From the NCBI RefSeq assembly GCF_900186965.1, contig NZ_LT906457.1, positions 1,700,501 through 1,764,500 on the forward strand: a DNA stretch of 64,000 nucleotides. Reading direction: 5' to 3'. Of this stretch, positions 1-8,075 are shown piece after piece (within the stretch, counting starts at the first letter, position 1; each line of letters starts with the position of its first letter). Under the pieces are notes generated by a model. It had not been told where the DNA came from. It ran no database searches and saw only the letters and a program-made list of their open reading frames with translations. This DNA comes from Legionella spiritensis. Its GTDB lineage: Bacteria; Pseudomonadota; Gammaproteobacteria; Legionellales; Legionellaceae. A program made the translations under genes and the position numbers.

Positions 1-511
1 TGGATTGCGTGATGGCTCTGACTGCGTGTTTTGTCGCACAATAAACATTACCATTAGGATAAACACCTTGTCCGGCAATAGAACCAATATTGACAATATG
101 GCCTTTTTTTCGTTTCAGCATGTCGGGAAGTATCGCATGCGTAACATAAAGCAAGCCCTTCACATTGGTGTCAATCATAGTATCCCAATTTTCCGGCAGG
201 CCTTTCTGGATAGGATCACTGGATAGCGCAAGCCCGGCGTTATTAATGAGAATATCAATAGAACGCCATGATGCAGGTAATGCTTTTATTGCGGATTCAA
301 CGGCATTCCTGTCACGAATATCCAGTTCCAGGGGGAAGCATTTGGTTTGATATTCAGCTTGCAGGGCTTCGGATAAATAACGCAGCCGTTCAATACGGCG
401 CGCGGTTACAATCAGATTGGCACCATGGGAGGCAAACAGCCTGGCACAAGCTTCACCAATGCCGCTGGATGCGCCTGTTATAAGAATAACCTTATCTTTT
501 ATATTAAGCAT
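1..511 (-). CDS. SDR-family NAD(P)-dependent oxidoreductase (3' end beyond window)
   Basis: Translating the complement from the ATG at 511 gives a classical short-chain dehydrogenase/reductase. The cofactor-binding glycine motif TGASSGIG is at residues 12-19, an NNAG motif lies in the middle, and the catalytic YxxxK is seen as YCATK (Y157, K161). The frame is still open at position 1, so the C-terminal part, which sets substrate choice, is missing. The TGxxxGIG/NNAG/YxxxK set is that of classical SDRs, which oxidise or reduce hydroxyl/keto groups with NAD(P)(H) in the cytoplasm. The substrate cannot be inferred. The gene stands alone, divergent from the secreted protein at 715. Confidence 0.9.
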   Translation of the reverse strand, partial: MLNIKDKVILITGASSGIGEACARLFASHGANLIVTARRIERLRYLSEALQAEYQTKCFPLELDIRDRNAVESAIKALPASWRSIDILINNAGLALSSDPIQKGLPENWDTMIDTNVKGLLYVTHAILPDMLKRKKGHIVNIGSIAGQGVYPNGNVYCATKHAVRAITQS

Positions 512-609
512 ATTCACCCACCTGTTATAAAAATTACCCGGCTTGCATTGCGCTCATTGTAGCAAAAGAAAAAAACAAATAACAAAATATTCCCATGAAC
601 TCACTTAAT

Positions 610-638
610 TTGAATTATTTTTATAAGCTCTGTATGAT
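610..638 (+). promoter_or_regulatory. Putative sigma-70 promoter for the GH64-like gene
   Basis: TTGAAT (610-615) and TATGAT (633-638) are separated by exactly 17 bases, in the intergenic region upstream of the gene starting at 715. Only the sequence match and position support it. Confidence 0.45.
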
Positions 639-714
639 CAGCAGGATGATTTTTTCATGGACGTAATTCCAAACAAGGTTGTGTGAACCGCGTGACGTCC
701 AGGTCAATGAAAAT

Positions 715-2325
715 ATGAATAAAATCACCGTTCTTTTTACAGGTTTCATCCTTGTTTTCAGTGCCAACGCAAATTCTGTTTATCCCCCGGACTATCTCCC
801 TGTCGAAATCAACAATAAAACACAAAAACCGGATAGCGATATCTATGTGATTATCAAGGCAATGGATATCACGACAGAACACGATTGCTTTATTGACATT
901 GATCAAAATACCGGTATAGGGCAGTGCACACCGGTAACACCGGGAATGAATTCCGAATCATACAGTTATCCTCTTTCCACGCTGCCTTTGTCAGAAGACT
1001 CCCGCAAACGGCTCATTCTTGTTCCCAAAACGGCTTCGGGCCGAATCTATTTTTCAGCGGGATATCCCATGGATCTTTTTGTTACCACAGACACCCGAAA
1101 AATTCTTGATCCGGATGGCTTCAAACCCAGAGACTCCAATTACTACACGCTTTATGACAAAATCGAATACAGTTATAACGACGGTGGCTCCTGGGTTAAT
1201 CCGACGGCGGTGGATTTTTTTTCATTACCTATACACATCAGACAGGAAGGCTCAACCAGTGATGTGACCGAGGCAGGATTTTCCGAGGACCGTAATGAGG
1301 TCATAAACAGCGTCCGAACCCTTATCCAGGAAAAGGACACCACTCGCAATAAAATCTGGGACAGGCTTTTCATTACCTATTCTGAAAGCGGACAAACGGA
1401 GTTACTACGTATTGTCTCACCCGGTAAAGCGATGGTCGAGAATGTAGCCGATACCAAACCTTTTGATTTGGATTATTTATCCAATGAGTCGGTTTATGAT
1501 TTCAGTTACATGGATCACCTCTGGCAATATTATCAAACCCATACGCTACTCATTGATACTTCTGAAATTGCACCGCATTTTTCTCTCGATAACTACCTTT
1601 TCACCGGGAAGGTCACCGGGGAGCAGTTTGTTTTTACCAATCAAACAGGAAGTTACCGTGTTGTGATTGACAGACCAACACATTCCACGCCTTTTTTTGC
1701 CGGCTCGGGAGATAGCTTTGATGCGGCAAATAATACCCCGAAAGCCATCATTATCCGCCAGTTAACTTCGGCTTTTGACGCGGGCCTGCTGCCAGCGAAA
1801 TCCAGCACGAAGATAGACAGACATTATTTTCAGGCGATGAAAGCGAATTTTTATCAAAAAAATCCCTTGTTGCCGCAACTAACACAAGGTCCGTGGTACG
1901 ATTTGTATTCCAAGGCATTGCATCATTTCGATGCGTCACAAGCTATTTATACCTTCGCCTACGACGATGCGCTAGGGCAGGATGGAACCTTGCATGATCC
2001 CAACGCGGGCAACATCAGTCCTGTGCAGATAACCCTGGGAAGTCTGGAGAATACTTTGATTCCGAACCCCTATGAAGACACCGGGACGTACACCGTGACA
2101 CCCGTTCTGGGGTTTGGCACAACGGTCAAATACAACGGCGCAATCCTGCAAAACAACGTCCCATTACGGAATGTCAAAATACCATTCCATGTCACAATTA
2201 ATGGTCAGGACGCTTATCTTTATTTTAAGAAACCAGTTATCCGCCCTTATTTTGATGGCGCGGACGGCATTGCAATCCATAAAACTTCGGACAGGGACGT
2301 TGAAGTGGTTTTCCCGGGCAAATGA
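715..2325 (+). CDS. Secreted GH64 / thaumatin-like (beta-1,3-glucanase-type) protein
   Basis: A 536-residue protein from the ATG at 715. That start is chosen over an in-frame one at 679 because MNKITVLFTGFILVFSANA is then a clean signal peptide. The mature N-terminus (VEINNKTQ, then SDIYVII), the segment GRIYFSAGYPMDL, the stretch around VDFFSLPIHI and the later IYTFAYDDALG resemble the glycoside hydrolase family 64 / thaumatin-like fold. Members of that family cleave beta-1,3-glucans of fungal or plant walls or only bind them. I assign the family by pattern and did not locate the catalytic Glu/Asp pair with certainty. It is probably exported by Sec and may be a type II secretion substrate, since lsp genes lie in this window. 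An internal stretch (residues 150-250) is less familiar. Confidence 0.6.
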   Translation: MNKITVLFTGFILVFSANANSVYPPDYLPVEINNKTQKPDSDIYVIIKAMDITTEHDCFIDIDQNTGIGQCTPVTPGMNSESYSYPLSTLPLSEDSRKRLILVPKTASGRIYFSAGYPMDLFVTTDTRKILDPDGFKPRDSNYYTLYDKIEYSYNDGGSWVNPTAVDFFSLPIHIRQEGSTSDVTEAGFSEDRNEVINSVRTLIQEKDTTRNKIWDRLFITYSESGQTELLRIVSPGKAMVENVADTKPFDLDYLSNESVYDFSYMDHLWQYYQTHTLLIDTSEIAPHFSLDNYLFTGKVTGEQFVFTNQTGSYRVVIDRPTHSTPFFAGSGDSFDAANNTPKAIIIRQLTSAFDAGLLPAKSSTKIDRHYFQAMKANFYQKNPLLPQLTQGPWYDLYSKALHHFDASQAIYTFAYDDALGQDGTLHDPNAGNISPVQITLGSLENTLIPNPYEDTGTYTVTPVLGFGTTVKYNGAILQNNVPLRNVKIPFHVTINGQDAYLYFKKPVIRPYFDGADGIAIHKTSDRDVEVVFPGK

Positions 2326-2330
2326 ATATC

Positions 2331-2484
2331 CAGGTACCATTTTTTACAAAAGAGCGGTAGCCCGTGAGGAGGCCTGTGGCCGTATTCGGGTTTGATGTTC
2401 CAATGCTGTCCCGGGCGAAGAGGTGGGCGCCCAAGTGAACGTTGTCCCGCATTACAGCGAAGCCTTCATGACGGGATACAGGAT
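2331..2484 (+). repeat. Dispersed element copy R1 (both termini lost)
   Basis: Core of the window's dispersed repeat: GGTACCATTTTTT, then TAGCCCGTGAGGAGGCCTG, CCCGCATTACAGCGAAGCC and TTCATGACGGGATACAGG. Neither GGTTC-type terminus is present. The right part overlaps the 3' end of thiF on the opposite strand, whose last codons and TGA stop lie inside the repeat. Confidence 0.75.
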
Positions 2485-3245
2485 GAGGTACTGGCGCATA
2501 GCTTGCAATCCGGATTTCTGGCCAGGCGTATGTCTTTAAATATCATATTGAGTAAATCAACCTTGAGCAGTCGGTTGTTTAATGACTGACCTGCTTGTAC
2601 CAGCCATTTCATGATTTCCGTGGCCTGAATAATACCAAGCATACCCGGCAACATGCCGAGGACACCATTGCCATTACAATCCATCGTGGCTTGTTCTTGG
2701 GGCGACTGCGGAAATACACAGCGCAAACAAGGCCCTTGACCACCGGAAAATATTGAGCAATAACCGGTAAATTGCGAGACACTGGCGTAGACATAAGGTT
2801 TTTCAAGTTGAAAGCAGACGTCATGAATGAGATAGCGTGTCTTAAAATTATCAGTGCCGTCGGCAATAATATCGTACTGCCCAATAATATCCACCGCATT
2901 GTCGGCGGTCAGTTTTTCAGGGTAGACGTTTACCGTAATACAGGGATTTAAGGATAACAACTGTTTTTGGGCAGACAAGGCTTTTGATTCATCCACCTGG
3001 GAAGAACGATATAAAATTTGCCGATGTAAATTGCCCACCTCAACCCGATCACCATCGACAAGACCGATAGTGCCAACACCGGCGGCTGCCAGATAAAGTG
3101 ATAACGGCGATCCCAGCCCGCCCAGTCCCGCACATAAGACACGTGCAGCTTTTAACTTTTGCTGGCCGGAAAAGCCAATTTCCTCAAGTGCCATTTGTCG
3201 GGAATAACGGATTAACTCTTGTGCTGAAAAACGATTGCTACTCAT
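2466..3245 (-). CDS. thiF: ThiF: ThiS adenylyltransferase (E1-like)
   Basis: About 259 residues. ThiF adenylates the C-terminal glycine of ThiS so that it can receive sulfur for the thiazole ring. The Rossmann ATP site GLGGLGS is near residue 41-47, the DGDRVEVGNLHRQ segment follows, the DGTDNFKTR segment is typical of the E1/MoeB/ThiF superfamily, and two Cys pairs (CLRC and CKLC) form the usual structural zinc site. MoeB is closely similar, but the place in the thi operon favours ThiF. The ATG at 3245 is preferred, with a GTG at 3257 also possible; either overlaps the end of thiDE. The last residues (about SSCIPS and the stop) are read from dispersed repeat R1, so the C-terminus may have been altered by insertion. 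Confidence 0.9.
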   Translation of the reverse strand: MSSNRFSAQELIRYSRQMALEEIGFSGQQKLKAARVLCAGLGGLGSPLSLYLAAAGVGTIGLVDGDRVEVGNLHRQILYRSSQVDESKALSAQKQLLSLNPCITVNVYPEKLTADNAVDIIGQYDIIADGTDNFKTRYLIHDVCFQLEKPYVYASVSQFTGYCSIFSGGQGPCLRCVFPQSPQEQATMDCNGNGVLGMLPGMLGIIQATEIMKWLVQAGQSLNNRLLKVDLLNMIFKDIRLARNPDCKLCASTSSCIPS

Positions 3246-4704
3246 AACGTAACTCACTTACTCGGGTTAATAATTGCTGGGCTGCAGCGACAGGATCGCG
3301 GGCGCTGGTAATAGCGGAAATCATGGCGATCCCGTCTACACCGGTTGCGAGAACTTCCGGGAGTTTTACAAGGTTAATACCACCTATAGCGACCAAGGGA
3401 TAACGAAGTGTCCGCCGCCATCGATGTAGTTGTTCGCGTCCTTGCGGTTTAAACGCCATAATCTTACTGGTTGTCGGATAAACAGGGCCGCAGGCGATGT
3501 AGGAAGGATTGATAGCGTGTGCCCTTGCGACTTCGTAATAGCAATGCGTACTCACACCTAAATACAATCCTGCCCGACGTATTTCATCAACATCGGCAGC
3601 CAGCAGATCATCCTGCCCCAAATGAACGCCTGTAGCACCCAGGTGAATGGCATGCTCGTAATAGTCGTTAACGAACAACGTGGCGCCGTATTGCCTCGCA
3701 AGAGCGACACTTCGCCGTATTTCTTCCTCAAGCAAGGATTCCGGTGCGTTTTTTATACGCAACTGAATCGTTTTTATTCCAATTGGTAATAAAGTATTTA
3801 ACCATCCACTGTGATCAACGACAGGGTATAATCCTGTCCAGCAGGAAGGAAAGGGCTTTGGCAATTGCGTCATGGGCGCAGGAGAAAGATAAGGAAGATC
3901 CTCTTGACCTTCCGGCCATCCATTATGAAATAATCGGGCGGTGTGGCGATTAAGACGCAAAGCGTGTCGAATGCCTCGCTGAACATACATTTTCCCGATC
4001 ACGACCGCGTCTTTCACGCAGTAACCGAGTGCCAGACTGGCGGCAATTGCTGAGGACAGTACACATCCGGTACCGCGGTAATTGAGTTCAGACGCCCGTT
4101 TACCGGCTAACCAGAACGAGTCATGCCCGTTTGTCCAGTAGTCCTGGCTAAATAGCGGATCTTTATGATGACCGCCTTTCAGCAACACACTTTTGGCACC
4201 CATGCCTGTTAAGGCATGAGCCGCTTCTTCCAAATCCCGAAACGATGAAAGTGATCGATTAAGCAAGACCTCCGCCTCTATCCGGTTTGGAGTTACCACA
4301 TCGGCATAAGGCAATAATCTGACAAGTTGCTCTCTATGCCGTTTCAAATCGGAAAAAAATAAAGGCGTTCCGGAAGACGAAGCCAGTACCGGATCAAGTA
4401 CCACATATCCGGAATAACTGTTGAGAAGGGCAGCCAATTTCTCAGGTGTACCAGGCTCGCCAAGCATGCCGATTTTAATAGCGCTCGGGGTAAACGATGG
4501 TAGCAAGGCATCACATTGAGAGGCTACATGTTCAGGTGATATACATTCTATGGCTGTAACCTGATGTTCATTTTGCGCCGTAACGGCAGTAATCACAGAG
4601 CAGGCCGTCACGTTAAATTGTTGCAGCGTGTCCATATCGGCTTGCATACCAGCCAGTCCGGACGGATCGACGCCGGCGATACTCCATACAACGGGTTTGT
4701 TCAT
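3238..4704 (-). CDS. thiDE: ThiDE fusion: HMP(-P) kinase plus thiamine-phosphate synthase
   Basis: A 488-residue two-domain enzyme. Residues 1 to about 260 are ThiD: the substrate loop [13 protein letters not shown], the conserved [13 protein letters not shown], and a ribokinase-type C-terminal motif around [14 protein letters not shown] (anion hole GTGC). It phosphorylates HMP and HMP-P. Residues about 290-488 are ThiE: LYPVVD start, [38 protein letters not shown] and VAIGGIN, all conserved in the TIM barrel that joins HMP-PP to thiazole phosphate. Fusion puts consecutive steps in one chain. The start overlaps thiG by 4 bases, implying translational coupling. Confidence 0.93.
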   Translation of the reverse strand: MNKPVVWSIAGVDPSGLAGMQADMDTLQQFNVTACSVITAVTAQNEHQVTAIECISPEHVASQCDALLPSFTPSAIKIGMLGEPGTPEKLAALLNSYSGYVVLDPVLASSSGTPLFFSDLKRHREQLVRLLPYADVVTPNRIEAEVLLNRSLSSFRDLEEAAHALTGMGAKSVLLKGGHHKDPLFSQDYWTNGHDSFWLAGKRASELNYRGTGCVLSSAIAASLALGYCVKDAVVIGKMYVQRGIRHALRLNRHTARLFHNGWPEGQEDLPYLSPAPMTQLPKPFPSCWTGLYPVVDHSGWLNTLLPIGIKTIQLRIKNAPESLLEEEIRRSVALARQYGATLFVNDYYEHAIHLGATGVHLGQDDLLAADVDEIRRAGLYLGVSTHCYYEVARAHAINPSYIACGPVYPTTSKIMAFKPQGREQLHRWRRTLRYPLVAIGGINLVKLPEVLATGVDGIAMISAITSARDPVAAAQQLLTRVSELRYE

Positions 4705-5492
4705 ACCAGCACATCCTGCTGCCAGAAAGGCGTGTCAATTAAGGGGGTACTCGGATGCGCCGCGTTGCGCTGTGGCATGATGCCCGCCAGAAAGGCATCC
4801 CGCCCCGCGCGGATTGCATGACGAAACGCCGAAGCCATCAGGACCGGTTGGTGTGCGAAAGCCACCGCGGTGTTTAAAAGAACCGCGTCAAAACCCATCT
4901 CCATAACCTGTACGGCATGTGATGGTTTGCCGATACCCGCGTCAACAATGAGGGTGATATCCGGCAACCGGCAACGCAGGGTTTCCAGAGCGTAAGGATT
5001 AACAACGCCCTTGCCGGAACCGATAGGGGATGCCCATGGCATTAAAATACGGCAGCCGGCATCAACCAGCTTTCGACACATAACCAAATCTTCGGTGCAG
5101 TAGGGGAAAACCTCAAACCCCTGACTGACAAGAATTTTTGCGGCTTTAATTAATTCAACCGGTTCCGGTTGCAGATTATAATCATCGCCGATAACTTCCA
5201 GTTTTATCCACGAGGTATTAAATAATTCCCTGGTCAGCTCCGCCATGGCTACGGCTGATTTCGCGTCACGACAGCCTGCCGTATTGGGTAAAAGATGACA
5301 TCCGATGTTTTTTATGACCTGCCAGAATGCTTCACCGCCAACCCCGGCAGGCGCTTGTCTTTTTATGGACAAAGTTATTATTTCCGCGCCGGATGCGCGA
5401 ATAGATTGCTCCATGACATCAAGGGAAGGGTAAGCGGCTGTTCCCAATAACAGTCGGCTTTGTAACGTTTTTCCGGCTATATTCCACATCAT
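4701..5492 (-). CDS. thiG: ThiG: thiazole synthase
   Basis: 263 residues, the usual ThiG length. ThiG condenses deoxyxylulose 5-phosphate, dehydroglycine and the ThiS thiocarboxylate into the thiazole phosphate. Conserved segments are [20 protein letters not shown] (the Lys that forms the imine with the sugar phosphate), the [10 protein letters not shown] strand, [12 protein letters not shown] and [11 protein letters not shown] with a phosphate-binding turn. The ATG abuts the end of thiS (shared base at 5492). Dehydroglycine is most likely supplied by ThiO, encoded two genes upstream, since no thiH is present. Confidence 0.95.
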   Translation of the reverse strand: MMWNIAGKTLQSRLLLGTAAYPSLDVMEQSIRASGAEIITLSIKRQAPAGVGGEAFWQVIKNIGCHLLPNTAGCRDAKSAVAMAELTRELFNTSWIKLEVIGDDYNLQPEPVELIKAAKILVSQGFEVFPYCTEDLVMCRKLVDAGCRILMPWASPIGSGKGVVNPYALETLRCRLPDITLIVDAGIGKPSHAVQVMEMGFDAVLLNTAVAFAHQPVLMASAFRHAIRAGRDAFLAGIMPQRNAAHPSTPLIDTPFWQQDVLV

Positions 5493-5695
5493 TATCCTCC
5501 TTGCATGGGCACAATAATATCGACACGATCACAATCGTTAAGCATTGTGTCTTTATAATTTGCGCGAGCAACCAGCTTGTTGTTTATCGCCACAGCGAAA
5601 TACGAATCGGTATAGCTGTTTTGCATCAGCAGATTATGCAGTGACTGGGATGGTTCAATCCGCTGCGCCTTGTCATTGAGATATATGGTGATCAT
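5492..5695 (-). CDS. thiS: ThiS: sulfur carrier protein
   Basis: 67 residues from the ATG at 5695, which is preferred to an in-frame start at 5734 because GGAGA sits 7 bases upstream and the protein then starts MITIYLNDK like other ThiS. It ends in Gly-Gly (MQGG), the ubiquitin-like tail adenylated by ThiF and turned into a thiocarboxylate. The start lies inside the 3' end of thiO, so the two are coupled. Confidence 0.93.
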   Translation of the reverse strand: MITIYLNDKAQRIEPSQSLHNLLMQNSYTDSYFAVAINNKLVARANYKDTMLNDCDRVDIIVPMQGG

Positions 5696-6758
5696 AATCG
5701 TTCTCCCAGATTTCCGGATAATGGAGGGATACATTGGCGGACAAGCCGCGCAACACTTCTTCGGCTAACGCCGGGGCAATCAAATAGCCGTGACGATACA
5801 AACCATTGACCGCTATCAAGCCGTCACTACGTTTGATACGCGGTAAATGATTGGCCAGGGTAGGGCGGCAATGGGTCACTGTCTTTAAAATTCGTGCTTC
5901 GGCAAAACCAGGATGCAGGTAATAGGCGGCCGTTAATAACTCCAGGGTCGTACGAACGGAAATACCACTGTGATCATCGGCTTCAATTTCACTTGCCCCG
6001 ATGAGATAACTATGCCCAGGTCGAGGAACAATATACAAACTGTAGCGAGGGTGTAAAAAGCGGACAGGACGATGCAACGTAACTTCAGGAGCATACAACC
6101 GAATTATTTCTCCCCGTAAGGCACGCAAGTCCGGGAAAACGTCGCGAGCGCCCAGACCACGGCAGTCAAACACCATATCAAAATCATGCCGCCGGTCTTT
6201 TGTCCTGATTCGTCCCGATTCAAGAGATAAAACCGGCGTGTTTAAAAAAAAGGTTACCCCAATCCGTGCAAGGTATTTATGAAGTTCGGGTATCAAGGCC
6301 TGACAATCAATATGTGCCTCATCGGGACAGTAGTAAGCGGTTTCAAATTTTGCCAGATCAGGTTCCAGGCGGATGAGACTGTCGTTGGAAAGCCGATAAA
6401 AGCGAATCTCCTTCGTGTGATCCAGTTTTTCCGAGACGCGTTGATAAAAATGATTCCATTCCGCCTGATCACTCGGATGATTCAGGATAATACTGCCCGA
6501 TTGGCGATAATAAACGGTGTCCGGTAATTGTGAGAGAATATCTGGCCAGCAGCTTGTAACCGATCGTTGTCCAAGATGAAAAATCACAAGATCCGATTTA
6601 TCCAGTTCGGAAACCGGCGTCAGCAATCCGCCCGCTGCCAAACTGCAATTATCATTACCTTCTGATTGCTCAAAAAGACTAATTTGCCAGCCCTCGTTGT
6701 GCAACGCGAGCGCCAGCAAACTTCCCATGATTCCTGATCCTGCAATCCCGGCACGCAT
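5673..6758 (-). CDS. thiO: ThiO: glycine oxidase (FAD)
   Basis: 361 residues, DAO-family flavoenzyme. The N-terminal GIAGSGIMGSLLALAL is the dinucleotide motif binding FAD, followed by the acidic end of beta-2 (LFEQ). ThiO oxidises glycine to dehydroglycine for ThiG and is the aerobic, oxygen-dependent alternative to ThiH. The C-terminal HGYLIAPALAEEV segment is typical of the family. It starts 2 bases after the thi5 stop. Other DAO-family oxidases look alike, but the position between thi5 and thiS makes ThiO the clear reading. Confidence 0.93.
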   Translation of the reverse strand: MRAGIAGSGIMGSLLALALHNEGWQISLFEQSEGNDNCSLAAGGLLTPVSELDKSDLVIFHLGQRSVTSCWPDILSQLPDTVYYRQSGSIILNHPSDQAEWNHFYQRVSEKLDHTKEIRFYRLSNDSLIRLEPDLAKFETAYYCPDEAHIDCQALIPELHKYLARIGVTFFLNTPVLSLESGRIRTKDRRHDFDMVFDCRGLGARDVFPDLRALRGEIIRLYAPEVTLHRPVRFLHPRYSLYIVPRPGHSYLIGASEIEADDHSGISVRTTLELLTAAYYLHPGFAEARILKTVTHCRPTLANHLPRIKRSDGLIAVNGLYRHGYLIAPALAEEVLRGLSANVSLHYPEIWENDYDHHISQ

Positions 6759-6760
6759 GA

Positions 6761-7711
6761 TCAGTTTTCCAGACAGCAGGCAACCGGGGCAATATCAGAA
6801 TAGGGTGTGGCCGGAATAAAGCGATTGGAATAGCATTGGGATACATCAAACGTTTCATCAATAACATGTAAATGCCTGGTGTAACGTCCCACTTTTTCCC
6901 AGTCACGTTCCACGTTCAGCAAATTGCGGGAGAAAAAGGGCAGGGTACGCGTAAAAATCTTTTGGTACATGGGCGTGCGCAATTGTGGTTTCGCCTGGCA
7001 TAGTAATTCGTACGCATCCTCCGGCCGTTCGGTAGTAAAAGCCGCACCTCGCTGGGTTGCTCTCAAAAATCCCTGAACCAGTTCGGGATGTTCAAGTGTA
7101 CGTTCGGGGACAATGAATTGTACGGAACAAAAACAGCAGCAACCCAGGCCGGCCAATTGATCAATACGCAAAAACGTTGTTTCACCTCGCAGATGTTCCA
7201 GTTCAACCTGTTGAAAATTAATAAAACCAATACCGGTATCGATAACATCCCGGCAAATTGCATCGGTCACATTCATGCCGATACGCACCGTTTGGTAACT
7301 GGCCGGATCAATATCGGCCTGTGTTGCCAGATCATCAATGATTTTTTTTCCAAACTCCCCGATGTATCCGACACGTTTGCCGACAATATCCTGAAAGGAA
7401 CGAATACCACTTGATTTTAACGCAATCAAACCGGTCGGCGGCTCATCAAGCAAGGTTCCGATGGAGGTAACCGGATAACCTTTCGCCCTGGCGGCAATGG
7501 TATGAATCATGGCCTTGACTCCGAAATCCACCGTACCCAAACCAACCAGTTCCGTGACATCACCAGGATCAGCGGGATCCAGAATTGCCAGTTTGATCCC
7601 TTCTTCCAGGTAAAATCCGGATTGCTGGGCAACAAGAATCGGGGCATGGTAAGGGTTTGCGTACCAGTTGAGTAACAATGTAATTCTTGATTTCAATGAG
7701 GGCATGGCCAT
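6761..7711 (-). CDS. thi5: Thi5-type HMP-P synthase (eukaryote-like suicide enzyme)
   Basis: 316 residues with no signal peptide, so it is not a periplasmic transport protein although it shares that fold (NMT1/THI5 domain). It resembles yeast Thi5 over its length: LLNWYANPYHAPI, the DVTELVG segment, VKAMIHT, VTSIGTLLDEP, GYIGEFGK and LGCCCFC. From the yeast enzyme, the Lys that binds PLP corresponds to K66, the His consumed as pyrimidine source to H70, and the CCCFC motif to residues 191-195; all are intact. The family makes HMP-P from PLP and histidine, destroying itself in one turnover with iron and oxygen. It is the first gene behind the TPP riboswitch and takes the place of thiC. AAGGAG lies 5 bases before the ATG. 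A Legionella Thi5 has been reported as functional. Confidence 0.93.
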   Translation of the reverse strand: MAMPSLKSRITLLLNWYANPYHAPILVAQQSGFYLEEGIKLAILDPADPGDVTELVGLGTVDFGVKAMIHTIAARAKGYPVTSIGTLLDEPPTGLIALKSSGIRSFQDIVGKRVGYIGEFGKKIIDDLATQADIDPASYQTVRIGMNVTDAICRDVIDTGIGFINFQQVELEHLRGETTFLRIDQLAGLGCCCFCSVQFIVPERTLEHPELVQGFLRATQRGAAFTTERPEDAYELLCQAKPQLRTPMYQKIFTRTLPFFSRNLLNVERDWEKVGRYTRHLHVIDETFDVSQCYSNRFIPATPYSDIAPVACCLEN

Positions 7712-7792
7712 AACTCCTTATATCGTGTATGAAAATATCGGAGATGGCAAAAGGGAACAATGCCGTATAAAACAATACGAACATCGTTTTTT

Positions 7793-7873
7793 TGAAGGCG
7801 TCCTTACGCTGATATGAATCAGATCAAGTTCAACGGGTAACTCTCAGCCGGATATCCGACACCCCGCGCCATC
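7793..7873 (-). promoter_or_regulatory. TPP riboswitch (THI element)
   Basis: The minus strand reads GCGGGGTGTC, then GGCTGAGAGTTACCCGTTG, AACTTGATCTGATTCATATC and AGCGTAAGGA. These are the conserved P2/J3-2 CTGAGA, the ACCCGTTGAACNTGATC helix region and the GCGTAGGGA-type 3' end of the thiamine pyrophosphate aptamer. It lies between a promoter and thi5. Whether it acts on translation or termination is not resolved; no clear U-tract terminator is seen before the start codon. Confidence 0.95.
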
Positions 7874-7887
7874 TTACAGACGAAATC

Positions 7888-7916
7888 ATGCTAGGCCTTA
7901 ATTTTTGCTTTGTCAA
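7888..7916 (-). promoter_or_regulatory. Putative sigma-70 promoter of the thi operon
   Basis: On the minus strand a perfect TTGACA (7916-7911) is followed after 17 bases by TAGCAT (7893-7888). Transcription would begin about 8 bases before the TPP aptamer. Confidence 0.65.
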
Positions 7917-8075
7917 TACAGGGCAGGGGGATGGCTTTGAGTTTATTTTTACATTATGTGACATTCTGGTTTCTTGTGGCTGGAACATAAAACACCCAGA
8001 AAACTTAATTATTTAACATTTTGTTAATATACAACCCTTATACTGTTACAACAGTACCCGAATAAGGTGACCAAC

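Noticed and set aside
6761-7711. Periplasmic HMP-precursor binding protein (ThiY) of an ABC transporter
   Set aside because: There is no signal peptide and no transporter genes adjoin it, and the CCCFC and KAMIH motifs are those of Thi5.
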